Part shown: positions 32,391 to 40,461 of the stretch, in pieces | How the letters are laid out: each line of letters starts with the position of its first letter | Numbering within the stretch: position 1 is the stretch's first letter | Assembly: GCF_026420845.1 (NCBI RefSeq) | Contig: NZ_JAOWCB010000041.1 | Coordinates: 1 to 42,363 of the forward strand | Direction: 5' to 3' | Length of the DNA: 42,363 nt | Source of the DNA: Streptomyces sp. PR69 | GTDB taxonomy: Bacteria > Actinomycetota > Actinomycetes > Streptomycetales > Streptomycetaceae | The notes under the pieces: model-generated | Told to the model about the DNA's origin: nothing | Database searches by the model: none | What the model saw: only the letters and a program-made list of their open reading frames with translations | Translations under genes and position numbers: made by a program

Positions 32391-34607
32391 GTGGAGAACG
32401 AGACCCACTACGCCGAGGCCGTCATCGACAACGGCTCCTTCGGCACCCGCACCATCCGCTTCGAGACGGGCCGCCTGGCCAAGCAGGCCGCCGGCTCCGC
32501 CGTGGCGTATCTGGACGACGAGACCATGGTCCTGTCGGCCACCACCGCTTCCAAGAACCCCAAGGACCAGCTCGACTTCTTCCCCCTGACGGTGGACGTC
32601 GAGGAGCGGATGTACTCCGCCGGCAAGATCCCCGGCTCCTTCTTCCGCCGTGAGGGCCGCCCCTCCGAGGACGCCATCCTCACCTGCCGGCTGATCGACC
32701 GGCCGCTGCGCCCCTCCTTCAAGAAGGGCCTGCGCAACGAGATCCAGGTCGTTGAGACGATCATGGCCCTCAACCCCGACCACCTCTACGACGTGGTCGC
32801 CATCAACGCCGCCTCCTGCTCCACGCAGCTCGCGGGCCTGCCCTTCTCCGGCCCGATCGGCGGCACTCGCGTCGCCCTGATCAAGGGCCAGTGGGTCGCC
32901 TTCCCGACGCACACCGAGCTGGAGGACGCCGTCTTTGACATGGTCGTCGCCGGCCGTGTCCTGCCGGACGGCGATGTCGCGATCATGATGGTCGAGGCCG
33001 AGGCCACCGAGAAGACGGTCGAGCTTGTCAAGGGCGGCGCCGAGGCGCCGACCGAGGAGATCGTCGCCGCCGGGCTTGAGGCCGCCAAGCCCTTCATCAA
33101 GGTCCTGTGCAAGGCCCAGTCGGACCTCGCCGCCAAGGCCGCCAAGCCGACCGGCGAGTTCCCGGTCTTCCTCGACTACGAGGACGACGTCCTGGAGGCG
33201 CTCACCGCCGCCGTCCGCCCCGAGCTGGCCCAGGCGCTGACCATCGCCGGCAAGCAGGAGCGCGAGGCGGAGCTCGACCGCGTCAAGCAGCTCGCCGCCG
33301 AGAAGCTGCTTCCGGAGTTCGAGGGCCGCGAGAAGGAGATCTCCGCCGCCTACCGCTCGCTGACCAAGACCCTGGTCCGTGAGCGCGTCATCAAGGAGAA
33401 GAAGCGCATCGACGGCCGCGGCGTCACGGACATCCGTACGCTCGCCGCCGAGGTCGAGGCCATCCCGCGGGTCCACGGCTCCGCCCTGTTCGAGCGCGGC
33501 GAGACCCAGATCCTGGGCGTCACCACGCTCAACATGCTGCGCATGGAGCAGATGCTGGACACCCTCTCCCCGGTGACCCGCAAGCGCTTCATGCACAACT
33601 ACAACTTCCCGCCGTACTCCACCGGCGAGACCGGCCGCGTCGGCTCCCCCAAGCGCCGTGAGATCGGCCATGGCGCGCTCGCCGAGCGCGCGCTCGTGCC
33701 GGTGCTGCCCACGCGCGAGGAGTTCCCGTACGCCATCCGCCAGGTCTCCGAGGCGCTCGGCTCCAACGGCTCCACCTCCATGGGCTCCGTCTGCGCCTCC
33801 ACCATGTCGCTGCTGAACGCCGGTGTGCCGCTCAAGGCCCCCGTCGCCGGCATCGCCATGGGCCTGATCTCCCAGGAGGTCGACGGCGAGACCCACTACG
33901 TCACCCTCACCGACATCCTCGGTGCGGAGGACGCCTTCGGCGACATGGACTTCAAGGTGGCCGGCACCAAGGAGTTCGTCACCGCCCTCCAGCTCGACAC
34001 CAAGCTGGACGGCATCCCGGCCTCCGTCCTGGCCGCGGCCCTCAAGCAGGCCCGTGACGCCCGCCTCCACATCCTGGACGTGATGATGGAAGCGATCGAC
34101 ACCCCGGACGAGATGTCCCCCAACGCCCCGCGGATCATCACCGTCAAGATCCCCGTGGACAAGATCGGCGAGGTCATCGGCCCCAAGGGCAAGATGATCA
34201 ACCAGATCCAGGAGGACACCGGCGCCGACATCACGATCGAGGACGACGGCACCATCTACATCGGCGCCGCCGACGGCCCGGCCGCCGAGGCCGCCCGCGC
34301 CACGATCAACGGCATCGCCAACCCGACCATGCCGGAGGTCGGCGAGCGCTACCTGGGCACGGTCGTCAAGACCACCACCTTCGGCGCGTTCGTCTCCCTG
34401 CTCCCCGGCAAGGACGGCCTGCTGCACATCTCGCAGATCCGCAAGCTCGCCGGCGGCAAGCGCGTGGAGAACGTCGAGGACGTGCTCGCGGTGGGCTCCA
34501 AGGTCCAGGTGGAGATCGCGGAGATCGACTCCCGCGGCAAGCTCTCCCTCATCCCCGTGATCGAGGGTGAAGAAGGCGACGAGGCGAAGGACGACGCCGC
34601 CAAGTGA
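32391..34607 (+). CDS. pnp: Polyribonucleotide nucleotidyltransferase (PNPase)
   Basis: PNPase degrades RNA 3' to 5' by phosphorolysis, and in Streptomyces it also makes heteropolymeric 3' tails. The 738-residue protein has two RNase PH domains, seen as FETGRLAKQAAGSA and SFFRREGRPSEDAILTCRLIDRPLRP in the first, and ALFERGETQILGVTTL, NYNFPPYSTGE and YVTLTDILGAEDAFGDMDFKVAGT in the second. A KH domain (IPVDKIGEVIGPKGKMIN, about residue 590) and an S1 domain (ERYLGTVVKTTTFGAFVSLLPGKDGLLHIS, about residues 650-720) follow. The GTG start at 32391 has a TAGGAG site upstream. The stop overlaps the next GTG by 4 nt (GTGA). Confidence 0.98.
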   Translation: MENETHYAEAVIDNGSFGTRTIRFETGRLAKQAAGSAVAYLDDETMVLSATTASKNPKDQLDFFPLTVDVEERMYSAGKIPGSFFRREGRPSEDAILTCRLIDRPLRPSFKKGLRNEIQVVETIMALNPDHLYDVVAINAASCSTQLAGLPFSGPIGGTRVALIKGQWVAFPTHTELEDAVFDMVVAGRVLPDGDVAIMMVEAEATEKTVELVKGGAEAPTEEIVAAGLEAAKPFIKVLCKAQSDLAAKAAKPTGEFPVFLDYEDDVLEALTAAVRPELAQALTIAGKQEREAELDRVKQLAAEKLLPEFEGREKEISAAYRSLTKTLVRERVIKEKKRIDGRGVTDIRTLAAEVEAIPRVHGSALFERGETQILGVTTLNMLRMEQMLDTLSPVTRKRFMHNYNFPPYSTGETGRVGSPKRREIGHGALAERALVPVLPTREEFPYAIRQVSEALGSNGSTSMGSVCASTMSLLNAGVPLKAPVAGIAMGLISQEVDGETHYVTLTDILGAEDAFGDMDFKVAGTKEFVTALQLDTKLDGIPASVLAAALKQARDARLHILDVMMEAIDTPDEMSPNAPRIITVKIPVDKIGEVIGPKGKMINQIQEDTGADITIEDDGTIYIGAADGPAAEAARATINGIANPTMPEVGERYLGTVVKTTTFGAFVSLLPGKDGLLHISQIRKLAGGKRVENVEDVLAVGSKVQVEIAEIDSRGKLSLIPVIEGEEGDEAKDDAAK

Positions 34608-35983
34608 CCTCCCGTAGTCCCCGGCCGACGGCCCGCACCTCCCCGGAGGCGCGGGCCGTCGCCCGTACCCAAACGCTCCTCAAGGGCAAGGACGGCATCG
34701 GCACCGTCCGCCGCACCACCCTCCCCGGCGGACTGCGCATCGTCACCGAAACCCTGCCCTCCGTACGGTCGGCGACCTTCGGCATCTGGGCGCACGTCGG
34801 CTCCCGCGACGAGACGCCGTCGCTCGGCGGCGCCACGCACTATCTTGAGCATCTGCTGTTCAAGGGCACACAGCGGCGCTCCGCCCTCGACATCTCCGCC
34901 GCCATCGACGCCGTCGGCGGCGAGATGAACGCCTTCACGGCCAAGGAGTACACGTGCTACTACGCGCGGGTACTCGACACCGATCTGCCGCTCGCCATCG
35001 ACGTCGTCTGCGACATGCTCACCGGCTCGCTGATCCACCAGGAGGACGTCGACGCCGAGCGCGGCGTGATCCTCGAAGAGATCGCGATGACGGAGGACGA
35101 CCCGAGCGACTGCGTCCACGATCTGTTCGCCCGCACCATGTTCGGCGACACCCCGCTCGGCCGCCCCGTCCTGGGCACCGTCGACACCGTGAGCGCGCTG
35201 ACCGCCGACCGCGTGCGCCGCTTCTACAAGAAGCACTACGACCCCACCCACCTGGTCGTGGCCGCCGCGGGCAACGTCGACCACGCTGCCGTCGTACGCC
35301 AGGTCCGCCGCGCCTTCGACAGGGCCGGCGCCCTCGGCGACACCGCCGCGCTGCCGCTCGCCCCGCGCGACGGCCACCGCTCCCTGCGCACCGCCGGCCG
35401 GGTCGATCTGATCGACCGCAGGACCGAGCAGGTCCATGTCGTCCTCGGCATGCCCGGCCTCGCCCGCACCGACGAGCGCCGCTGGGCCATGGGCGTCCTC
35501 AACACCGCCCTCGGCGGCGGCATGTCCTCCCGTCTCTTCCAGGAGGTCCGGGAGAAGCGCGGCCTCGCCTACAGCGTGTACTCATACACCTCCGGCTTCG
35601 CCGACTGCGGGCTCTTCGGCGTGTACGCGGGCTGCCGCCCCAGCCAGGTCCACGACGTGCTCAAGATCTGCCGCGGCGAACTGGAGCGCGTCGCCGCCGA
35701 AGGACTGCCGGACGACGAGATCGCCCGTGCCGTCGGACAGCTCTCCGGCTCCACCGTCCTCGGGCTTGAGGACACCGGCGCGCTGATGAACCGCATCGGC
35801 AAGAGCGAGCTGTGCTGGGGCGCCCAGATGTCCGTCGACGACATGCTCGCGAAAATAGCCGCGGTCACACCCGACGACGTACGCGCCGTCGCCGCCGACG
35901 TCCTGGGACGGCGTCCCTCGCTGTCGGTGATCGGCCCGCTGAAGGACAAACAGGCCGACCGACTGCACGAAGCCGTTTCCTAG
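34604..35983 (+). CDS. M16 family zinc metallopeptidase (MlpA/YmxG-like)
   Basis: A 459-residue pitrilysin-type peptidase resembling mitochondrial processing peptidase beta. The inverted zinc motif HxxEH is intact as H79-Y-L-E82-H83 in GGATHYLEHLLFKGT, and the third zinc ligand lies in AERGVILEEIAMTEDD ~75 residues later. The second M16 half has the conserved LGGGMSSRLFQEVREKRGLAYSVYS. Start GTG 34604 overlaps the pnp stop (GTGA). The same peptidase follows pnp in Bacillus and mycobacteria, supporting the assignment. Its in vivo substrate is not known. dapB starts 27 nt downstream. Confidence 0.93.
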   Translation: MTSRSPRPTARTSPEARAVARTQTLLKGKDGIGTVRRTTLPGGLRIVTETLPSVRSATFGIWAHVGSRDETPSLGGATHYLEHLLFKGTQRRSALDISAAIDAVGGEMNAFTAKEYTCYYARVLDTDLPLAIDVVCDMLTGSLIHQEDVDAERGVILEEIAMTEDDPSDCVHDLFARTMFGDTPLGRPVLGTVDTVSALTADRVRRFYKKHYDPTHLVVAAAGNVDHAAVVRQVRRAFDRAGALGDTAALPLAPRDGHRSLRTAGRVDLIDRRTEQVHVVLGMPGLARTDERRWAMGVLNTALGGGMSSRLFQEVREKRGLAYSVYSYTSGFADCGLFGVYAGCRPSQVHDVLKICRGELERVAAEGLPDDEIARAVGQLSGSTVLGLEDTGALMNRIGKSELCWGAQMSVDDMLAKIAAVTPDDVRAVAADVLGRRPSLSVIGPLKDKQADRLHEAVS

Positions 35984-36010
35984 ATCCTTCTCGTAGGGAG
36001 AGCAAGAGCA

Positions 36011-36763
36011 ATGAGCAAGCTGCGCGTGGCCGTCCTCGGAGCCAAGGGGCGGATCGGCTCCGAAGCCGTACGGGCCGTGGAGGCCGCCGAGGACATGGAA
36101 CTGGTCGCGGCGCTCGGACGCGGCGACAAGCTGGAGACCCTCGTCGACCAGGGGGTCCAGGTCGCGGTCGAGCTGACCACTCCCGCCTCGGTGATGGGCA
36201 ACCTCGACTTCCTGGTACGCCACGGCATCCACGCCGTCGTCGGCACCACCGGCTGGACCGACGAGCGCCTCGCGCATCTGCGCACCTCCCTCGACGCCGC
36301 GCCGCAGACCGGTGTGCTCATCGCGCCCAACTTCTCCATCGGCGCGGTCCTCACCATGAAGTTCGCGCAGATCGCCGCGCCCTACTTCGAGTCGGTCGAG
36401 GTCGTCGAGCTGCACCACCCGAACAAGGCCGACGCTCCTTCGGGCACCGCCACCCGCACCGCCCAGCTGATCGCCGCGGCCCGCGCGGAGGCCGGCTGCG
36501 CCCCGCAGCCCGACGCCACGACGACCGCCCTGGACGGCGCCCGCGGCGCGGACGTCGACGGTGTGCCGGTGCACGCCGTACGGCTCCGCGGCCTGCTGGC
36601 CCACCAGGAGGTGCTGCTCGGCGGGGAGGGCGAGACCCTCACCGTCCGCCATGACTCGCTGCACCACAGCAGCTTTATGCCGGGCATCCTGCTGGGCGTC
36701 CGCCGAGTGGTGGGCGCCCCGGGCCTGACCTTCGGCCTGGAACACTTCCTCGACCTGGGCTGA
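36011..36763 (+). CDS. dapB: 4-hydroxy-tetrahydrodipicolinate reductase DapB
   Basis: DapB reduces 4-hydroxy-tetrahydrodipicolinate with NAD(P)H in lysine and diaminopimelate synthesis, feeding the cell wall. The 250-residue protein has the Rossmann turn GAKGRIG (residues 10-16), VVGTTGW (77-82), NFSIGAVL, and the catalytic motif VELHHPNKADAPSGTA with H135/H136 and K139. The C-terminal GEGETLTVRHDSLHHSSFMPGILLGVR is typical. ATG 36011 follows GGGAGAG. The partner enzyme dapA is encoded 2.6 kb downstream, so the pathway genes are near but not adjacent. Confidence 0.97.
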   Translation: MSKLRVAVLGAKGRIGSEAVRAVEAAEDMELVAALGRGDKLETLVDQGVQVAVELTTPASVMGNLDFLVRHGIHAVVGTTGWTDERLAHLRTSLDAAPQTGVLIAPNFSIGAVLTMKFAQIAAPYFESVEVVELHHPNKADAPSGTATRTAQLIAAARAEAGCAPQPDATTTALDGARGADVDGVPVHAVRLRGLLAHQEVLLGGEGETLTVRHDSLHHSSFMPGILLGVRRVVGAPGLTFGLEHFLDLG

Positions 36764-36773
36764 GCGGACCGCC

Positions 36774-37217
36774 ATGCGCGCAAAGATCACGTACTTCATC
36801 ACGGCTGCCGTCCTGGTCGTCTACTTCGTCCTGGTCGGCAGCCGGGGCCTGCTCCTGATCCAGGAGGGCACCGCGCTCACCGTCACCTTCGGGGTCGCGG
36901 TGCTGATCCTGCCGCTGATCGGCGTCTGGTTCCTCTGGAAGAACACCCAGTTCGTCACCAAGGCCAACAAGCTGGCCGCACAGCTGGAGTCAGAGGGCGG
37001 ACTGCCGGTCGACGAACTGGTGCGCACCCCGAGCGGCCGTATCGACCGGGAATCGGCGGACGCGGTCTTTGCCAGACGGCGCGCCGAGACGGAGGACGCC
37101 CCCGACGACTGGCGCTGCTGGTTCCGCCTCGCCGTGGCCTACCACGACGCCCGCGACACCCCACGCGCCCGCAAGGCGATGCAACACGCGATCGCCCTCC
37201 ACGAGCGCCGCGCCTGA
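36774..37217 (+). CDS. Small membrane protein with C-terminal TPR-like segment
   Basis: A 147-residue protein with two hydrophobic segments (YFITAAVLVVYFVLVGSRGLLLI and LTVTFGVAVLILPLIGVWFLW) and a cytosolic part of ~90 residues ending in WRCWFRLAVAYHDARDTPRARKAMQHAIALH, which resembles a single tetratricopeptide repeat. It starts 10 nt after dapB and is probably in the same operon. Function unknown; similar genes follow dapB in other Streptomyces. A strong GC hairpin is 5 nt after the stop. Confidence 0.85.
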   Translation: MRAKITYFITAAVLVVYFVLVGSRGLLLIQEGTALTVTFGVAVLILPLIGVWFLWKNTQFVTKANKLAAQLESEGGLPVDELVRTPSGRIDRESADAVFARRRAETEDAPDDWRCWFRLAVAYHDARDTPRARKAMQHAIALHERRA

Positions 37218-37222
37218 CCCAA

Positions 37223-37241
37223 CCGGGGGCTCCGCCCCCGG
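37223..37241 (+). terminator. Terminator hairpin after the dapB operon
   Basis: CCGGGGGC-TCC-GCCCCCGG is a perfect 8-bp stem with 3-nt loop, 5 nt after the stop codon. This form is very common at Streptomyces gene ends. Confidence 0.75.
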
Positions 37242-37295
37242 ACCCCCGCGCCTCAATCTCCCCCAGCTACCGCTGGGCGGTACCCCCAGGCGAGG

Positions 37296-37345
37296 CTCAT
37301 TTGAGCCCGTCCGGCGTTTGAGGACACGGCCGGAGGCCGTACGGG
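37296..37345. repeat. Dispersed Streptomyces intergenic repeat
   Basis: The core GTCCGGCGTTTGAGGAC (37309-37325) sits between CATTTGAGCCC and ACGGCCGGAGGCCG. Very similar sequences are scattered between convergent genes in many Streptomyces genomes. It lies between two convergent genes here, flanked by terminator hairpins. Confidence 0.6.
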
Positions 37346-37348
37346 GGT

Positions 37349-37366
37349 CTGGGGGCTTGCCCCCAG
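37349..37366 (-). terminator. Terminator hairpin for the minus-strand PH-domain gene
   Basis: CTGGGGGC-TT-GCCCCCAG (realistic loop CTTG, 7-bp stem) abuts the TAA of the minus-strand gene. Confidence 0.6.
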
Positions 37367-37918
37367 TTACGACCGGTACTCGGCCGCCCACGCCTCCACC
37401 GCATCCGCGGCCCGGTCAAACGCCACCGCCCGCGCCAGAAAATCCGCGTTGTGGTCCGTGAGCAGCGGCACCGCCCCACCCGCCCCGCCCCGCCGGACGA
37501 GGACCAGCGCCTGCCCCTGCACGGTGCGCGGCATGCCCAGCCAGCGCACCGGCTGCTGCACCGTCCGTACGGCCTCGACCTCGCCCCACGCCAGCGTGGC
37601 GGTGGCGAAGAACCTCACCCGCCGCAGACCATGGCGGCTCACCCACACGCCCATACGCAGCAGCCGCAGCGCCACCGCGACGAGGGCGAGCCCCACGCCC
37701 AGGCATACCGCGGCGCCGTCCAGGGCCCCGGCAAAGGCGACGATCATCGCCGCGAGGAACACGAACGAGGCCAGGAGCAGCAGCAGCGCGGCCGTGCCCA
37801 CCCGCCAGGGGCCCGGCCGGTAGGGGCGTCGCCACTCGTCGTGGTCGTCGAAGGGCAGCGCGGCGTCGGATGGATCCGCGTCGAATGTACGGTCGGCCGT
37901 CAGAAAGGGCAGGGGCAC
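37367..37918 (-). CDS. Membrane protein with PH-like domain
   Basis: A 183-residue protein. The first ~45 residues are polar, then come two hydrophobic segments (VGTAALLLLLASFVFLAAMIVAFAGAL and AVCLGVGLALVAVALRLL). The C-terminal half (GVWVSRHGLRRVRFFATATLAWGEVEAVRTVQ to VPLLTDHNADFLARAV) resembles the bacterial PH-like domain found in small actinobacterial membrane proteins. GTG 37918 has GAGGAA at normal spacing. Function unknown. It converges on the dapB operon. Confidence 0.82.
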   Translation of the reverse strand: MPLPFLTADRTFDADPSDAALPFDDHDEWRRPYRPGPWRVGTAALLLLLASFVFLAAMIVAFAGALDGAAVCLGVGLALVAVALRLLRMGVWVSRHGLRRVRFFATATLAWGEVEAVRTVQQPVRWLGMPRTVQGQALVLVRRGGAGGAVPLLTDHNADFLARAVAFDRAADAVEAWAAEYRS

Positions 37919-38028
37919 GACGGTTCCTCACTCACCAGCGCACGCGGGACGGCGCACTCGTTTGCACTCATTGGGCTGTGACCGGTGAGGCTATCGAGGC
38001 GGTCCCGGGCCGACCACGTCAGGGGCGG

Positions 38029-38058
38029 CCTGATCAGCGCCCGCCTGATCAGCGCCCG
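38029..38058. repeat. Tandem 15-bp duplication at a gene's 3' end
   Basis: CCTGATCAGCGCCCG occurs at 38029-38043 and directly again at 38044-38058. The second copy contains the stop codon of the small minus-strand gene. Confidence 0.85.
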
Positions 38059-38288
38059 TCGGTGGCCGTGGACTGCTGCGTATGCCCCGGCGACTGGCTG
38101 GTCTCCAGCGCGGGCAGCCCGAAGAGCAGCGAGCCGACCAGTCCGGACACGAGGGTCAGCCCGATCAGCGTACGGCCCGCGAGCTGAGAGAAGCTGGGAC
38201 GTTCGCGCGGCGGAGGAGTGACGTTACTGCGGAAGCGATCGGCATCCGCGACGAATGCGAACGGAACGGCCTCTCGCCGGCTGAACAT
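38049..38288 (-). CDS. Small single-pass membrane protein of unknown function
   Basis: A 79-residue protein with a basic N-terminal half containing PPPRERPSFSQLAGR, one hydrophobic helix (TLIGLTLVSGLVGSLLFGLPAL), and a short polar tail rich in Ser/Thr/Gln. ATG 38288 is preceded by GAGGAGGG at good spacing, which supports translation. It is divergent from thyX. No function can be assigned. The last codons run into a 15-bp tandem duplication. Confidence 0.72.
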   Translation of the reverse strand: MFSRREAVPFAFVADADRFRSNVTPPPRERPSFSQLAGRTLIGLTLVSGLVGSLLFGLPALETSQSPGHTQQSTATDGR

Positions 38289-38380
38289 GAGGGTGCCCTC
38301 CTCAAGCTGGTGTTTGATCGGTGCTACTGGTACAGACGAGAGAAAGCGCCATTTGGTGCCGTAAATCTCTCCGGCCCCCG

Positions 38381-38409
38381 TTCGGCCCGGCTGAGCCGCT
38401 CGTTAGAGT
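38381..38409 (+). promoter_or_regulatory. Probable thyX promoter
   Basis: TTCGGC (38381-38386) and TAGAGT (38404-38409) are 17 nt apart. The -10 is good and the -35 weak. The leader before GTG 38441 would be ~25 nt with GGAAGGA as ribosome-binding site. Confidence 0.45.
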
Positions 38410-38440
38410 GGTCGCCGCCGTCGTAACCGGAAGGACCCCA

Positions 38441-39181
38441 GTGCCCCCTACCCCCGCTGACAGCGCTGAGCCCGAGTTCCGCAGTGATGTGACCGTGGAA
38501 CTGGTGAGAAGCAGCGCCCAGGACTCGGACGTGCTCTGGGCAGCGCGTGTCTCGACTCTCGGTGAGCAGTCCCTCGAAGAGCTCACCAAGGACCCGGAGC
38601 GTTCCAAGGGCCTGATCAACTTCCTGATGCGGGACCGGCACGGCAGCCCCTTCGAGCACAACTCGATGACGTTCTTCATCAGCGCCCCGATCTTCGTCTT
38701 CCGCGAGTTCATGCGGCACCGCGTGGGCTGGTCGTACAACGAGGAGTCGGGGCGCTACCGGGAGCTCCTGCCGGTCTTCTATGTCCCGGGGCAGGACCGC
38801 AAGCTCGTGCAGGAGGGGCGGCCCGGCAAGTATGTCTTCGTCGAGGGCACCGAGGCACAGCACGCCACGGCCCGCACCGCGATGGAGGAGTCCTACGCCC
38901 AGGCGTACGAGGCGTACCAGAAGATGCTGGCGGACGGCGTCGCCCGCGAGGTGGCCCGCTCGGTCCTTCCCGTCGGTCTGTACTCCTCCATGTACGCCAC
39001 CTGCAATGCCCGCTCGCTGATGCACTTCCTCGGTCTGCGTACGCAGCACGAGATGGCGAAGGTCCCGTCCTTCCCACAACGTGAGATCGAGATGGTCGGC
39101 GAGAAGATGGAAGAGCACTGGGCCAGGCTTATGCCGCTGACCTATGCCGCCTTCAACGCCAACGGCCGCATTGCCCCCTGA
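38441..39181 (+). CDS. thyX: Flavin-dependent thymidylate synthase ThyX
   Basis: ThyX makes dTMP from dUMP using methylene-tetrahydrofolate and FAD-bound hydride. The 246-residue protein carries the diagnostic ThyX motif RHRxxSxNxxSxRY as RHRVGWSYNEESGRY (residues 92-106), and the fold segments GSPFEHNSMTFFISAPIFVFREFMRHR, ARSVLPVGLYSSMYATCNARSLMHFL and LRTQHEMAKVPSFP. GTG 38441 is chosen because GGAAGGA precedes it; upstream residues in the same frame overlap the promoter and lack similarity. Streptomyces carry thyX, sometimes with thyA. The gene is monocistronic from its context. Confidence 0.97.
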   Translation: MPPTPADSAEPEFRSDVTVELVRSSAQDSDVLWAARVSTLGEQSLEELTKDPERSKGLINFLMRDRHGSPFEHNSMTFFISAPIFVFREFMRHRVGWSYNEESGRYRELLPVFYVPGQDRKLVQEGRPGKYVFVEGTEAQHATARTAMEESYAQAYEAYQKMLADGVAREVARSVLPVGLYSSMYATCNARSLMHFLGLRTQHEMAKVPSFPQREIEMVGEKMEEHWARLMPLTYAAFNANGRIAP

Positions 39182-39242
39182 GGGGAGCGGTGAAGCGGTT
39201 AAAAGGGGCAAACGTTTGAATCGGCCCCGCGAAGTGTCCGTA

Positions 39243-39361
39243 TTGCGACGTTTCAAGAACTTCATCTAGGCTGATCAAACGGACCCGGCACTGCTTGAAC
39301 CCCCGAGCAGGCAGTGCCGGGCTCCGCATGTCAGGTCATACGTCACGTCCCCCGAGGGGAC
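39243..39361 (+). promoter_or_regulatory. dapA upstream region: promoter followed by two hairpins
   Basis: TTGCGA (39243-39248) and TAGGCT (39267-39272), spacer 18 nt, form a good promoter. The transcript would begin near 39279 and run at once into CCCGGCACTGC/GCAGTGCCGGG (39284-39294 with 39311-39321, 11 bp) and then GTCCCC-CGA-GGGGAC (39347-39361). The first hairpin could instead end thyX transcription. A second -10-like TAGCGT (39382-39387) lies 7 nt before the dapA ATG. Confidence 0.55.
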
Positions 39362-39394
39362 ACACCCCGCTGAGCAGCGAGTAGCGTGTTACCC

Positions 39395-40294
39395 ATGGCA
39401 CCGATCTCCACCCCGCAGACCCCCTTCGGTCGGGTCCTCACCGCCATGGTCACGCCCTTCACGGCGGACGGCGCTCTCGATCTTTCCGGCGCCCAGGCGC
39501 TGGCCGCCCATCTGGTGGACGCAGGCAATGACGGCCTGATCGTCAACGGCACCACCGGAGAGTCGCCCACCACCAGCGATGCGGAGAAAGACCAGCTCGT
39601 ACGAGCGGTCCTGGAAGCGGTCGGAGACCGGGCCCATGTCGTCGCCGGCATCGGCACCAACGACACCCGCCACAGCATTGAGCTCGCCCGCGCCGCCGAG
39701 CGTGCCGGCGCGCACGGCCTGCTCGCGGTCACCCCGTACTACAACAAGCCCCCTCAGGAGGGCCTGCTCCGCCACTTCACGGCGATCGCCGACGCCACCG
39801 AGCTGCCCGTGATGCTGTATGACATCCCGGGCCGCAGCGGGGTCCCCATCGACACCGAGACGATCGTCCGCCTTGCCGACCATCCGCGCATCGTCGCCAA
39901 CAAGGACGCCAAGGGCGACCTCGGCCGTGCCAGCTGGGCCATCGCCCGGTCCGGGCTGGCCTGGTACTCCGGCGACGACATGCTCAACCTCCCCCTCCTG
40001 TCGGTCGGCGCCGTCGGCTTTGTCTCCGTCGTCGGCCATGTCGTCACCCCGGAGCTGCGCGCCCTCCTCGAAGCCCACCTCAGCGGCGACGTCTCCAAGG
40101 CCATCGTGATCCACCAGCAGCTGCTCCCCGTCTTCACGGGTATGTTCCGCACCCAGGGTGTGATCACCACCAAGGCCGCGCTCACGCTCAAGGGCCTGCC
40201 GGCCGGCCCGCTGCGCCTTCCGCTTGTGGAGCTCTCCCCGGAGGAAACGGCCCAGCTCAGGATCGACCTGGCAGCAGGCGGGGTACAGCTGTGA
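39395..40294 (+). CDS. dapA: 4-hydroxy-tetrahydrodipicolinate synthase DapA
   Basis: DapA condenses pyruvate with aspartate semialdehyde, the first committed step of lysine/diaminopimelate synthesis. The 299-residue protein keeps the class I aldolase residues: NGTTGESPT (51-59), VTPYYNKP (Y115/Y116), VMLYDIPGRSG with Y142, and the Schiff-base Lys K170 in RIVANKDAKGD. ATG 39395 is preferred over GTG 39386 by family start (MAPISTPQTPFG). No Shine-Dalgarno is evident, and a TAGCGT box ends 7 nt upstream, so a leaderless transcript is possible. It lies between thyX and the RNase J gene, the same dapA-rnj adjacency as in Bacillus. Confidence 0.97.
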   Translation: MAPISTPQTPFGRVLTAMVTPFTADGALDLSGAQALAAHLVDAGNDGLIVNGTTGESPTTSDAEKDQLVRAVLEAVGDRAHVVAGIGTNDTRHSIELARAAERAGAHGLLAVTPYYNKPPQEGLLRHFTAIADATELPVMLYDIPGRSGVPIDTETIVRLADHPRIVANKDAKGDLGRASWAIARSGLAWYSGDDMLNLPLLSVGAVGFVSVVGHVVTPELRALLEAHLSGDVSKAIVIHQQLLPVFTGMFRTQGVITTKAALTLKGLPAGPLRLPLVELSPEETAQLRIDLAAGGVQL

Positions 40295-40461
40295 CGCCGG
40301 CGGGGTACTGCTGAAGACAACGGACTTCGTAAGACTTCATAACTGAATACGCGAAGCAGTCCGACCGGCGTACGGCGGACGACGACAACAGCAAGTGCAC
40401 GAATGTCATGTACGCCACGTGCCTCGACGGTGCGTGGGGCGTACATGGTGAGGAGAGTCTT

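Noticed and set aside
39182..39394. Lysine riboswitch upstream of dapA
   Set aside because: The gap is ~210 nt, shows only two simple hairpins, and lacks the conserved multi-helix core expected of the lysine aptamer.
40408..40461. ATG 40408 as the RNase J start
   Set aside because: It has no ribosome-binding site and adds 18 residues foreign to the family; TTG 40462 has a strong GGTGAGGAG site and gives the family length.
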